DNA of 64,000 nucleotides from Streptomyces sp. I6 (GTDB lineage Bacteria > Actinomycetota > Actinomycetes > Streptomycetales > Streptomycetaceae). The stretch covers positions 1,081,001-1,145,000 of the forward strand of contig RHDP01000001.1 of the NCBI GenBank assembly GCA_003725745.1. Direction: 5' to 3'. Below are positions 1 to 8,372 of the stretch, piece after piece (the first letter of the stretch is position 1; every line of letters starts with the position of its first letter). The position numbers and the translations under genes were made by a program. The notes beneath the pieces were generated by a model. That model had not been told where the DNA came from. It worked only from the letters and a program-made list of their open reading frames with translations, and ran no database searches.

Positions 1-399
1 GTGGCGATACCGGATGCGACCGGCAACAAGCGGCTGGACACACTGCAGAACGTCATCGCCACCGGGCGGGCCGGTCTGCTGTTCGTCGTCCCCGGGCGGA
101 CCACCACCCTGCGGGTGAACGGCAGGGCCTGCGTCTCCACCAGCCCGGAGCTGCTGTCGCAGCTGACCGCCGTGGGCAAGCCGCCGGCCAGTGCGCTGGT
201 GGTCGGGATCGAGGAGGTCTACCCGCACTGCCCCAAGTCCCTGCTGCGCAGCGGGGCCTGGAAGCCGGAGCAGTGGCTGCCGGCGGACGCCCAGCCGACC
301 TCGGCCGAGGTGACGCTGGCCCAGCTGCGGATGCCGGAGCTGACGATCGCCGACATCGAGCAGACGGAGGCGGACTCGCTGACGTACCGGTACGAGTAG
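1..399 (+). CDS. PPOX-type (pyridoxamine 5'-phosphate oxidase-like) flavoprotein, 5' part missing
   Basis: The open frame enters from the left edge and ends in TAG at 397-399, so the GTG at position 1 is probably an internal valine. The visible 132 residues begin with IPDATGNKRLDTLQN and continue to FVVPGRTTTLRVNGRA, the central strand pattern of FMN-binding split-barrel proteins of the MSMEG_1061-like PPOX group, which usually run to about 200 residues. The later PHCPKSLLRSGAW segment is also typical of this group. Such proteins bind FMN or F420 in the cytosol; the substrate cannot be told from sequence. It converges on the DUF5685 gene with a hairpin between them. Confidence 0.8.
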   Translation: MAIPDATGNKRLDTLQNVIATGRAGLLFVVPGRTTTLRVNGRACVSTSPELLSQLTAVGKPPASALVVGIEEVYPHCPKSLLRSGAWKPEQWLPADAQPTSAEVTLAQLRMPELTIADIEQTEADSLTYRYE

Positions 400-528
400 C
401 GGGCCGATCCGCCAGTGGGCACCGGCCGACCGGCCCGGGCCCGGCATACCCAGGGATCGGTCGTGGCTCAGCCCGTGGGCACCGCCCCGTGGTCCCCGGC
501 GGATCGGCGCGCGGCGTCACTGCGGCCT

Positions 529-551
529 CCCCGGGCCCCAAGGGCCCGGGG
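529..551. terminator. Perfect 10-bp hairpin between convergent genes
   Basis: CCCCGGGCCC and its exact complement are separated by a 3-nt loop (CAA). It lies between the end of the PPOX gene and the end of the minus-strand DUF5685 gene, so it can serve both. No U tract is present, which is usual in Streptomyces. The rest of 400-717 contains no gene that I can support, only GC-rich sequence and the short repeat at 581-619. Confidence 0.5.
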
Positions 552-580
552 ACGCGTCGCACGGCGGACGGCCGTCTTCG

Positions 581-619
581 AACCGGGGTCCAACCGGGGT
601 CAAGCCGGGGTCAAGCCGG
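581..619. repeat. Four short tandem repeats (about 10 bp)
   Basis: AACCGGGGTC, CAACCGGGGT, CAAGCCGGGG and TCAAGCCGG follow one another, a run of CCGGGGTC-AA units with a period of 10-11 bp. It lies in the gene-free stretch downstream of two convergent genes. It shows no coding potential, and I know of no function for it. Confidence 0.5.
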
Positions 620-717
620 CTCATGGCGGGCTCGTAGCCGGCTCTTCCGGGTGCTGCGCCAGCGCGGCGCGGTGTCACGGCCGTCGTGGTGCGCCCGCCG
701 GGATCGCGGGGCGGACC

Positions 718-1965
718 TCAACCTCCGTTGCAGGGACAACAGCATTCGCAGCAGTCGCAGTCGCATTCGCAGCCGTCCTTGTGGCAGCAGCCCTCGCGCT
801 TCCTGCGCGACCAGGGTCCCTCGTACTCCTTCGCGCAGCAGAGCCGGCAGGTGCAGCACAGGCCGGCGAAGGCCGCGCAGCCCGCCCAGAAGCCCCGGGG
901 TGCGGGCTTCCGGGGCTTGCCGCCGAAGTGCGACCGGGGCGGCTCGCCTCCGTACCCGCCGCCCCCACCACCGCCCAGGGCGCCGCCGTACGGGTTGCCG
1001 CCCCCGTGGGGGACGGCTTGCCCGTAGGGTCCCGCCGCCTCGTCGCCGGGGCCGCCGTGCGGAGCCCCTCGCCGCGGCGGCTGCCCGCCGCGGCCCTGGT
1101 GCGGACAGGGCGCGGCACCGAAGACCCGGTCGACGGACCGCCGGAGCTCGTGCGTCAGGAGCACGTGCAGCAGCCGGTCGTCGGCGAACTCCGCCTCACG
1201 CAGGGCGAGCCGGGTTCCGCGCAGGGCGTCGTCGGCGAGGCGGCGGGCCTCGGGGAGGCTCGTGCCGGTCGCCGTGAGCGGGTTCCAGGCGCCCGACGCG
1301 GCATCTTCCTCCCGGTCCTCCACGGCGTCCAGGAGATGGGCCAGCCGGCCGAAGAGCCGGCCGGCCTCGGCGAGCGGTGCGGCGTTCCCGGGGCGCCCGG
1401 CCAGGACCGCGGTGTGTGCGAAGGCCGCCGCGGTCGCCGTCTCCGTCGGCTCGGTCACGGCCGTCAGCGGGGTGCCGGGAGCGGCCAGCGACTCGATGCG
1501 GGCCTGCCGGTCCACGGCGTCGACCAGCACCGCCGTGTCGAAGCCCAGTGCCGCGCCGCCGCGGGCACCGGCACGCTCCCAGCCCGTCGCCATCCGGCGC
1601 GCGACCGCGGCCGCCGGCCTGCGGGCCAACACCCCGTCCCGGTCCGCCAGGTGGTCGCGGACCCTGGCTGAGGCGAGGAGGAGCGACACGGCGGCGGCCA
1701 GCCGGGCGCCCGCACCGCGGGCGACGGCCGCGGTGCGCATGGCGCGCAGCGGGCAAGGCCCGGCCGTGCGGCGCTGGGCGGGGGTGCGCCCGGACTGAGC
1801 CTCCGTCAGGACCGAGACGACGAGCCCGTCGTAGTTCGTCACGATCCTGGCGAACTGCCCGTGGTCGGCGCGAAGTGCCAGGCAGAGTCCGCAGAGATGG
1901 GCCGTCCACTCCGCCCTGAGCCCCTCCGTGAGGCGATGGGTGCAGGGCCTGACGATTCCGAACAC
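718..1965 (-). CDS. DUF5685 family protein with cysteine-rich C-terminal tail
   Basis: The protein has 415 residues starting at a GTG (1963-1965) preceded by GGGGGA at about 7 nt; the N-terminus [11 protein letters not shown] is the family's usual start, so longer upstream starts are rejected. The first 290 residues are an alpha-helical, Ala/Arg-rich domain with [12 protein letters not shown] near the start. A Gly/Pro/His-rich linker follows. The last 57 residues hold 17 cysteines, with clusters such as [14 protein letters not shown] at the very end. No signal peptide or membrane segment is evident. The function is unknown; the tail suggests metal binding or disulphide cross-linking (inference). 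It is divergent from sflA. Confidence 0.8.
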   Translation of the reverse strand: MFGIVRPCTHRLTEGLRAEWTAHLCGLCLALRADHGQFARIVTNYDGLVVSVLTEAQSGRTPAQRRTAGPCPLRAMRTAAVARGAGARLAAAVSLLLASARVRDHLADRDGVLARRPAAAVARRMATGWERAGARGGAALGFDTAVLVDAVDRQARIESLAAPGTPLTAVTEPTETATAAAFAHTAVLAGRPGNAAPLAEAGRLFGRLAHLLDAVEDREEDAASGAWNPLTATGTSLPEARRLADDALRGTRLALREAEFADDRLLHVLLTHELRRSVDRVFGAAPCPHQGRGGQPPRRGAPHGGPGDEAAGPYGQAVPHGGGNPYGGALGGGGGGGYGGEPPRSHFGGKPRKPAPRGFWAGCAAFAGLCCTCRLCCAKEYEGPWSRRKREGCCHKDGCECDCDCCECCCPCNGG

Positions 1966-2061
1966 GACGTTCCCCCGGGTGCCGTTCACCTGTGCGGCCG
2001 ACATCGCGTCCGGCTGCCCGTTCACCCGGACGCTCCGACACTCACCCGTCTGCCGAGACAT

Positions 2062-2082
2062 TCATATTTTGCTTCGATATGA
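2062..2082. promoter_or_regulatory. Inverted repeat TCATAT-N9-ATATGA in the divergent promoter region
   Basis: Two perfect 6-bp arms are separated by nine bases, in an unusually AT-rich patch of an otherwise GC-rich chromosome. The site lies about 97 bp upstream of the DUF5685 start and 172 bp upstream of sflA, so it could be an operator or part of a promoter for either gene. Confidence 0.4.
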
Positions 2083-2189
2083 GCCCCTTCAGGGCCCCTA
2101 CGCTGGAGGAACCTTGACGAACCGCCACATGTTCTGCACCAGTACCGTCACGAATCCCCTGCGCGGCGACTATCCACTTGGCGCGCGAT

Positions 2190-2220
2190 CCGCATTATGG
2201 ACGACCATAGGGATATGCGG
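2190..2220 (+). promoter_or_regulatory. Nested palindrome upstream of sflA
   Basis: An outer pair CCGCAT (2190-2195) and ATGCGG (2215-2220) encloses an inner pair TATGG (2196-2200) and CCATA (2205-2209). It ends 21 bp before the AAAGGAGG ribosome binding site of sflA, so it is either an operator or a hairpin in the sflA leader. The two arm pairs are in register on the left side, with a five-base bulge on the right. Confidence 0.4.
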
Positions 2221-2254
2221 AACCACAAGTGACCGCGGTCGAAAGGAGGCGTCC

Positions 2255-2689
2255 ATGGGATCGGTGCGCAAGGCGAGTGCATGGCTCGGTCTCGTCGAGG
2301 ACAACGACGAGCGCTACTACGACGACGAGTACGCCGAGGGTACGGGATCCGGCGACCAGTGGGTGACCGACCCGCGCGTCCGGGTGGCCTCCGAGACGGC
2401 CGAGGAGCAGGGGCGCCGGATCGCCACCGTCTCCCCCGACAGCTTCCGGGACGCCCGCGGCATCGGCGAGCACTTCCGCGAGGGCGTCCCGGTCATCGTC
2501 AACCTGACCTCCATGGAGCCCACGGACGCCAAGCGCGTGGTGGACTTCGCCGCCGGGCTGACCTTCGGTCTGCGCGGCTCCATCGAGCGCGTGGCGACCC
2601 GGGTCTTCCTGCTGACCCCCGCCGACACGGAGATCGTGAGCGGGGAGTCCGCGGGCCGCCCCGGCGACGGCTTCTTCAACCAGAGCTGA
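2255..2689 (+). CDS. sflA: SepF-like cell division protein (SflA type)
   Basis: This is a 144-residue cytosolic protein with an excellent ribosome binding site (AAAGGAGG at 2242-2249, 5 nt before ATG), which fixes the start. An acidic, Tyr/Asp-rich N-terminal linker ([10 protein letters not shown]) is followed by the SepF core with [20 protein letters not shown] and [10 protein letters not shown]. SepF proteins anchor FtsZ to the membrane. In Streptomyces the SepF-like paralogues SflA and SflB have been linked to correct placement of FtsZ and DivIVA and to tip growth. SepF itself sits in the dcw cluster next to ftsZ; the isolated location here and the neighbours fit SflA (the S. coelicolor SCO1749 position). 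An N-terminal membrane helix like that of SepF is not clearly visible. Confidence 0.85.
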   Translation: MGSVRKASAWLGLVEDNDERYYDDEYAEGTGSGDQWVTDPRVRVASETAEEQGRRIATVSPDSFRDARGIGEHFREGVPVIVNLTSMEPTDAKRVVDFAAGLTFGLRGSIERVATRVFLLTPADTEIVSGESAGRPGDGFFNQS

Positions 2690-2728
2690 GCGGGGCGCTC
2701 GCCGGTCGGCCGGAACGGGACGGCCGGC

Positions 2729-3919
2729 CTACCGGAACGCGTCAAGGCCGGTGAGCGCCTTGCCCAGGACGAGCTGGTGCATCTCGACCGTGCCCTCGTA
2801 GGTGAGCACCGACTCGAGGTTGGTGGCGTGGCGCATCACGGGGTATTCGAGCGAGATCCCGTTGGCGCCGAGGATCGTGCGCGCGGTGCGGCAGATCCCG
2901 ATCGCCTCACGTACGTTGTTCAGCTTCCCGAAACTGACCTGCTCGGGGCGGAGCGTCCCGGCGTCCATCCGCCGCCCGAGGTGATGGGCGAGCAGGATTC
3001 CCTTGTGCAGTTCGACCGCCATGTCGGCGAGCTTGGCCTGGGTGAGCTGGAAGCCCCCGATGGGCTTTCCGAACTGCTCCCGCGTCCTCGCGTAGTCGAG
3101 CGCCGTCTCGAAGCTGGAGCGCGCCGCGCCCATCGCACCCCAGACGATGCCGTAGCGGGCGTGCGAGAGGCAGCCGAGCGGGCCCTTCAGCCCCGTCACT
3201 CCCGGGAGGACGGCGTCTTGCGGCAACCGCACCTCGTCCAGGACGAGTTCACTGGTCACAGAGGCCCGCAGCGACCACTTGTGCCGGATCTCGGGGGCCG
3301 AGAAGCCGGGTGTGTCGGTGGGGACGGCGAAGCCGCGGATGCCGTCGTCGGTCCGGGCCCAGACGACGGCGACACCGGCGACGGAGCCGTTGGTGATCCA
3401 CATCTTGCGGCCGTTGAGCACCCAGTCGGAGCCGTCGCGCTTGGCGTGGGTGCGCATCCCGGCGGGGTCGGAGCCGTGGTCGGGCTCGGTGAGCCCGAAG
3501 CAGCCGATGGTCTCACCGGCCGCCATGGCCGGCAGCCACCGCTGCTTCTGCTCCTCGGAGCCGTACTTCCAGATCGCGTACATGGCGAGCGAGCCCTGGA
3601 CGGACACGAGCGAGCGGATACCGGAGTCGGCGGCCTCCAGCTCCAGGCAGGCGAGTCCGTACTGGACCGCGGTGGCGCCGGCGCAGCCGTAGCCGGTCAG
3701 CGACATGCCGAGGGCGCCGATGGAGCCCAGTTCCCTGGCCAGTTCGCGGACGGCGGGCAGTTCACCGCTCTCGTACCACTCGGCGATGTGCGGCAGCACG
3801 CGCCCGGCGGCCCAGGAGCGGACGGTGTCGCGCACCGCGAGGTCCTCCGGCTCCAGCAGGTCGTCGATGCCCAGGGGGTCGGCGGGGTCGAAGGGCGGCA
3901 GCTTCGAGGGTGCGGACAT
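2729..3919 (-). CDS. Acyl-CoA dehydrogenase, glutaryl-CoA dehydrogenase type
   Basis: The 396-residue FAD enzyme starts at ATG 3919 with GGAGG seven bases upstream, in preference to an upstream in-frame start. Visible features are the acyl-CoA dehydrogenase signature CFGLTEPDHGSDPAGM, the WITNG motif, and the C-terminal segment LTYEGTVEMHQLVLGKALTG, whose Glu in YEGT is the catalytic base position of glutaryl-CoA dehydrogenases. The predicted role is oxidation of an acyl-CoA, possibly glutaryl-CoA from lysine or tryptophan breakdown, passing electrons to ETF. No other lysine-degradation gene is adjacent, so the substrate is inferred from family resemblance only. Confidence 0.85.
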   Translation of the reverse strand: MSAPSKLPPFDPADPLGIDDLLEPEDLAVRDTVRSWAAGRVLPHIAEWYESGELPAVRELARELGSIGALGMSLTGYGCAGATAVQYGLACLELEAADSGIRSLVSVQGSLAMYAIWKYGSEEQKQRWLPAMAAGETIGCFGLTEPDHGSDPAGMRTHAKRDGSDWVLNGRKMWITNGSVAGVAVVWARTDDGIRGFAVPTDTPGFSAPEIRHKWSLRASVTSELVLDEVRLPQDAVLPGVTGLKGPLGCLSHARYGIVWGAMGAARSSFETALDYARTREQFGKPIGGFQLTQAKLADMAVELHKGILLAHHLGRRMDAGTLRPEQVSFGKLNNVREAIGICRTARTILGANGISLEYPVMRHATNLESVLTYEGTVEMHQLVLGKALTGLDAFR

Positions 3920-4023
3920 GAGGGTGCCTCCGGCGGCTCGCACGGGCGCTGTCCAGGTCCGGCGGCTGCCGGGGAACTGGAAACCTAGCAGTGGTAGTTA
4001 ATGCTCGGCGCCGACGTTACGGC

Positions 4024-5826
4024 TCAGCGGGCCGTGCGTCCAGTGGGGGCCGGGCCGGCCGCCTCCGCCGGCGTACGGCGGGCCGGGACCGCCGGCTCGG
4101 ACCGCACCTGGCCCAGGAGCGGACCGGCCGGCAGTGCGGGTCCGGGGACGGGACACCCCGGCCGGGAGTCGGCTGACGTCTCCGCTGACGTCTCGGCGGC
4201 CGGGAGTCCGTCGCGGCCGCCGAGCGCCTCGGGGTCGCCGAGTCCCCCGGGGGCGCCGGGGACTCCGACGTCGCCGGGCCCGCCGGGCTCCGCGCACTCC
4301 ATCGCCCTCGGCAGCCGGAGTGCCGCCAGCGCACCGAGCAGCAGCAGCCCCGCACTGGCGAAGAGCGTGACGTGCAGTCCGTGGACGAACGCCTGCCGGG
4401 CGGCGGTGCGCAGCGCGTCGCCGGCGGGGCCGCCGAGCTGGAGTGCCACCTGGTAGGCCTCGCCGAGCGAGTGCGCCGCCGCGCTGCGGGCCGCGGGCGG
4501 AGCGCTCACCGCGTCGTCGACCCCGGGGGCGTAGGCGGCGTTCATGATGCTGCCGAGCAGCGCGATGCCCATGCCGGCTCCGAGCTGGTACGAGGTCTCC
4601 CCGATCGCCGCGGCGCCGCCCGCGTCCTCGGGCGGGGCCTCGCTGAGCATCGACTCGTACGCGCCGAAGAGCGTGGTCTGCAGCCCGAAGCCGAGGAGGA
4701 CGAACCCGGCGGTCAGCAGCAGCGGGCGGTCGTGCTGCCCCATCAGGGTCAGCAGCACCACCGCGGCGGCGGTGAGCACGAAGCCCCAGCCGACCATCCG
4801 GCGGGGGCCGACGCGGCGGAGGGTGAAGGAGCCGGTGGCTCCGGCCGCCATGGCGGCGAAGGTCAGCGGCAGCAGCCGCAGACCGGTCTCCAGCGGGCTC
4901 AGCCCGAGCACCAGCTGAAGGTACTGGACGGCGATCAGCTCGAGGCCGACCAGCGCCAGCATGGCGAGCACGATGCAGCCGACCGCGGTGGAGAAGGTCG
5001 CCCTGGCGAACATCCGCATGTCGATGAGCGGATGGCTGCGGCGCTTCTGGCGGTGGACGAAGAGGACGAGGAGCCCCGCCCCCACGAGCAGCGGGCCGGC
5101 CGTGCGGAGGTCCGCCAGGGGATCGCCCGCGCCGAGCCGCTTCACGCCGAGGACGATGCCGAGGATTCCGGCCGCGGCCATGAGCGCCCCGAGGACGTCC
5201 CACGGTCCCTCGCGGTCTCCCCGGGACTCGGGGAGCAGCCAGCGGCCCACCGGCAGGATCAGCAGCATCAGCGGGATGTTGATCAGGAAGACCGAGCCCC
5301 ACCAGAAGTGCTGGACGAGGAAGCCGCCCAGAACCGGACCGGTTGCGGCGCCGACCGCGGCGACCGCGGTCCAGATGCCGATGGCGGTGGCGCGCTCGCG
5401 CCGGTCCGGGAAGACGGCCCGGAGTATGGAGAGCGTCGCCGGCATGATCATCGCTCCGCCGACGCCGAGCAGGGCGCGGGCGCCGATGAGCACCTCGGGC
5501 GTGGCGGCCAGTGCGGCGACGGCCGAGGCGACGCCGAAGAGCGCGTAGCCGAGCAGCAGGACGCGCCGCCGCCCGACCCGGTCGCCGAGGGTGCCGAAGA
5601 GGACCAGCAGCGAGGCGCAGACCAGGGGGTAGGCGTCCACGATCCACAGCAGCTCGACCCCGGAGGGGCGGAGGTCCTCCGTCACGGCGGGCACGGCGAC
5701 GTGCAGCACGGTGGCGTCCACCGCGACCAGGAGCAGGCTCACACAGAGGACGAGCAGGACGACCCAGCGGTTGGCACCGCCGCCGGCGGCACGCAGGCGT
5801 GCTCCGGCCGTGGTCCTGCCGAACAT
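4024..5826 (-). CDS. MFS efflux transporter, DHA2 (EmrB/QacA) family
   Basis: This 600-residue integral membrane protein has about 14 predicted hydrophobic segments. It carries the DHA2 hallmarks LLVAVDATVLHVAVPAVTED in helix 1, GTLGDRVGRRRVLLLGY in the loop after helix 2, and ATGPVLGGFLVQHFWW (motif C) in helix 5. The start at ATG 5826 has AGGAGG nine bases upstream. After the last helix comes about 90 residues of Gly/Pro/Ala-rich, probably disordered tail, longer than usual. The family exports drugs or other hydrophobic compounds by proton antiport. No TetR or MarR regulator is adjacent, so the substrate and control are unknown. Confidence 0.85.
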   Translation of the reverse strand: MFGRTTAGARLRAAGGGANRWVVLLVLCVSLLLVAVDATVLHVAVPAVTEDLRPSGVELLWIVDAYPLVCASLLVLFGTLGDRVGRRRVLLLGYALFGVASAVAALAATPEVLIGARALLGVGGAMIMPATLSILRAVFPDRRERATAIGIWTAVAAVGAATGPVLGGFLVQHFWWGSVFLINIPLMLLILPVGRWLLPESRGDREGPWDVLGALMAAAGILGIVLGVKRLGAGDPLADLRTAGPLLVGAGLLVLFVHRQKRRSHPLIDMRMFARATFSTAVGCIVLAMLALVGLELIAVQYLQLVLGLSPLETGLRLLPLTFAAMAAGATGSFTLRRVGPRRMVGWGFVLTAAAVVLLTLMGQHDRPLLLTAGFVLLGFGLQTTLFGAYESMLSEAPPEDAGGAAAIGETSYQLGAGMGIALLGSIMNAAYAPGVDDAVSAPPAARSAAAHSLGEAYQVALQLGGPAGDALRTAARQAFVHGLHVTLFASAGLLLLGALAALRLPRAMECAEPGGPGDVGVPGAPGGLGDPEALGGRDGLPAAETSAETSADSRPGCPVPGPALPAGPLLGQVRSEPAVPARRTPAEAAGPAPTGRTAR

Positions 5827-6248
5827 GTACGTACCTCCTGCTGGGTCTCTCGCGTCGGTGGGCCCGGCCGGGGGCTTGGCCCGGCGGGCGGCCCGGCATC
5901 GACGGGCGAGTGATCAGCCAGACTACGCGAGTCCCGGGCGGCGGCGCGTGGTGCACCTCTCACCTCGGAGGGCGCGCGGGTGTGGCGTACGCCACGCCGG
6001 CCGGGCCCGGCGCGGCTGCCCGTCCACGCCGAACGGCTGCGGAATTCGGTGCGGCAATCCCGTGAAGTGTCACCGCCGCCTGCAAACACACTTACGGAGT
6101 TGCGGCGCGGGCAATAGGCATCGCGTCCACCGGTTTTAGTCCGCCGCGCTCTTTCAATGCACCGGCGGGACGGACTCCACATCACATCGTCATCACGAAG
6201 AGCCTGGATCGGCCTGGGCGGACACTCACGCGCTGTAACGTCGATTGG
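5827..6248. other. Divergent intergenic region, no gene
   Basis: These 422 bp separate the minus-strand MFS gene from the plus-strand PAP2 gene. GC content falls noticeably from about 6050 onward, as expected of promoter DNA. I see no convincing coding frame, no RNA gene and no clear palindrome. The PAP2 start lacks a strong Shine-Dalgarno sequence, so that gene may be read from a short-leader or leaderless transcript. Confidence 0.5.
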
Positions 6249-7312
6249 GTGCGTACCGACATCTTTGCCCGTCTGGACCGGGAGCCGGAGCCGCCGAAGA
6301 TAGAGATCCCGCGGATGAGCCGCACCCGTCTCGCCCTCTTCGGCGGGACGTCGGCGTTCTATCTCGCGATCGTGGTCGCCGTGCTCATCCCGTCCTGGCT
6401 GGTGATCGTCGACTGGAAGGTCATGCTCTTCCGGCCGTATCAGCAGTGGCCCGAACTGCACGCGTTCCTGGACTACTTCGTGGTGCTCGGCCAGCGCGGC
6501 CCGACGGCCGTGATGGTCGCCGCCTGGCTCGGCTGGCGCTCGTGGCGGCAGCACACGCTGCGTCCGCTGCTGGTGCTCGGCGCCTCGCTGCTGCTGCTGA
6601 ACACGACGGTGGGCGCGGTCAAGCTGGGCCTGGGACGGCTGGGTCCCCACTACGCGACGCAGATCGGCTCCGCCGAACTCTTCGCCGGCGGCGATATATT
6701 CCCTTCCGGCCACACCGCCAATGCCGTCGTGACCTGGGGAATCCTCGCCTATCTGGCCACCACCCCGCGGGCCAGGCGGTACCTGTCGGCACTGTCCGCC
6801 GTGGTCGCCCTCGGCGTGGGGCTGACGACCGTCTACCTGGGCACCCACTGGCTCAGCGATGTGCTGCTGGGCTGGGCCGCCGGACTGCTGATCCTGCTCG
6901 CCCTGCCGTGGTGCGAGCCGCTCATCGGGCGCGTCGAGGACGGGGTCCTCTCGCTGCGCGACCGGCTGCGCGCCCGGCGTCTGCCGGTGCCGTCGCTGCC
7001 CGTCGCCTCGGGCGGCCCCCGTCCGGCCGTGTACGCGCAGCGGCTGTCGGCCGGGAACGGCGGGGAGCCGGTGCGCCACCCGGTGGGTGCGACGAGCGCC
7101 GCCCGGGGGCGGCGTCGAGGAGCGCCCTCGGCGGCGCGGCCGCGCCGGCCGGGTCGAAGCCGGCCGGTGCCTCGGGCACACAGGGAGTGGCGGCCCCCGC
7201 CCGGCACGCGCAGCCCCGCACCTACGCGGTGGGGCGCTCGCCGCACGCGCCCTGGACCCCGGCCCCGGCCGGGAGCAGGCGCCCGCCCCGGTCGCGGCCG
7301 CCGGGCGGCTGA
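6249..7312 (+). CDS. PAP2-superfamily phosphatase (frameshifted in this sequence)
   Basis: This membrane-bound phosphatase has about five transmembrane helices. The acid-phosphatase motifs are visible: KLGLGRLGP, then FPSGHTANAV with the catalytic His, and YLGTHWLSDVLLGW with the second His and Asp. The enzyme probably dephosphorylates a lipid phosphate such as phosphatidate or undecaprenyl pyrophosphate. After residue 280 the frame runs on without a stop to 8195. Adding one G to the run at 7104-7108 switches to a frame that ends in TGA at 7312, giving a 354-residue protein that stops just before a strong terminator. The GTG start at 6249 gives MRTDIFARLD. I treat the frameshift as a sequence error. 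Confidence 0.75.
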
Positions 7313-7347
7313 CGGCCCGCGGTGCCGCGAGGGCACCGTCGCGGTGA

Positions 7348-7397
7348 CCGGAGATGACGGGGGCCCCGACCGGCGTCGGGGCCCCCGTCATCTCCGG
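7348..7397. terminator. 23-bp perfect hairpin terminator
   Basis: Arms at 7348-7370 and 7375-7397 are fully complementary over 23 bp around a CGGC loop. The element lies between the end of PAP2 (plus) and the end of the I78 gene (minus) and is symmetrical, so it can stop transcription from both sides. It is the longest perfect inverted repeat I found in the window. Confidence 0.85.
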
Positions 7398-7442
7398 CGG
7401 GCTGCCGGGCGCTTCCGGTCCGCCCGTTCGCGGCCGGTGCGG

Positions 7443-7658
7443 TCAGCCCGTCCAGCAGCGGACGACCGTGCCGCCGTCGACCTCGAAGTTCAGCCGGCCC
7501 TCCAGGTACTCCATGGTGATGACGGAGCCGGGCGGAAGCGATCTGACGGTGGTCCAGCCGCGGCTGCGGGCGCGCCGCTCGGCCTGGTCGGCGTCGAGGC
7601 CGAGATAGGTCTCCGGGGCGTCGTCCGGCTGTCCTGTGGGAGTCGGTGTCGGTGCCAT
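7443..7658 (-). CDS. I78 family peptidase inhibitor-like protein
   Basis: The small protein of 71 residues starts at ATG 7658. The C-terminal half (WTTVRSLPPGSVITMEYLEG, then RLNFEVDGGTVVRCWTG) matches the compact inhibitor I78 fold, in which the RxN/NxxVD strand near the end inserts into a protease. No signal peptide is seen, so it acts in the cytosol or its partner is unusual. The family is known from fungal and bacterial serine-protease inhibitors; the target here is unknown. No strong ribosome binding site precedes it. Confidence 0.75.
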   Translation of the reverse strand: MAPTPTPTGQPDDAPETYLGLDADQAERRARSRGWTTVRSLPPGSVITMEYLEGRLNFEVDGGTVVRCWTG

Positions 7659-8372
7659 GGGAATCACCGTAGGCGGCAGCGGACGGTGACGGAAGGCCCG
7701 ACCGCGGCTGGCGGAAAACAGTCCGGACGAGCGGGATCGCACCCCTCCTCCGCCCCACATACCCCACCGGTCACACTTCTGTCACAGGTTCACGACAAGC
7801 GTTTAGCGGGCCACCGGGCATCGGCACAGGGAATCCGATTTATTCGCACAGAAATTCACCGTGAATTTCCGCACCGCTGCCAAGCCGCTCCACCCTGGGC
7901 CGTGAACAACTTCCACCACGCGCTTTCCACGCACATCCGTGCCGGTGGAATTCATCATGCCTTACGCACGTCCTACTTCTGGACGAACCGGAAATACTTC
8001 CGGGCGGCCTCCGGACGTCTTCCGCCCTGCTTCAACCCCCTTCGGCCCCCGCTTCCACCCTGCTTCAACCCCCCTTCAGCCCAGCTCCCGGACGAAGCGG
8101 TGAAAGCCCCGCACGAACCCGGGTGGCTCACCCATGCGCGTATCGCGCGTGCCCCGTTCCGTGCCCGACCGGCTCGTACGCACCTCCGTGGCTGAGGGCC
8201 GTCCCGTCATCACTGGCGGATCAACCCGCGTCGCCGGCAACGGCACCTCGCCGCGTTGCCGGATCGCCTGGACACACCCCGGAAGAGGACGGCCCTCCGC
8301 CGTGCGATGCACCGCATCCGACGCCGCGTGCTGATCCACCGGGGATTGCCGGACAGCCCTTAGCATCGGCCC
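7659..8372. other. 714-bp region without a supported gene
   Basis: The first part (about 7760-7990) is AT-richer than the surroundings. Positions 8024-8077 hold an imperfect direct repeat of a CCTGCTTCAACCCCC-like unit. Open frames cross this stretch on the plus strand, including one starting at a GTG near 7901, but they have no recognisable domain and no Shine-Dalgarno sequence. It may hold the promoter of the ctaD-like gene, an unrecognised small RNA, or decayed sequence. Confidence 0.4.

Noticed and set aside
7901-8195. A possible protein starting at a GTG near 7901 ([15 protein letters not shown])
   Set aside because: No ribosome binding site or recognisable domain, and the frame is simply the tail of the run-on from the frameshifted PAP2 gene.
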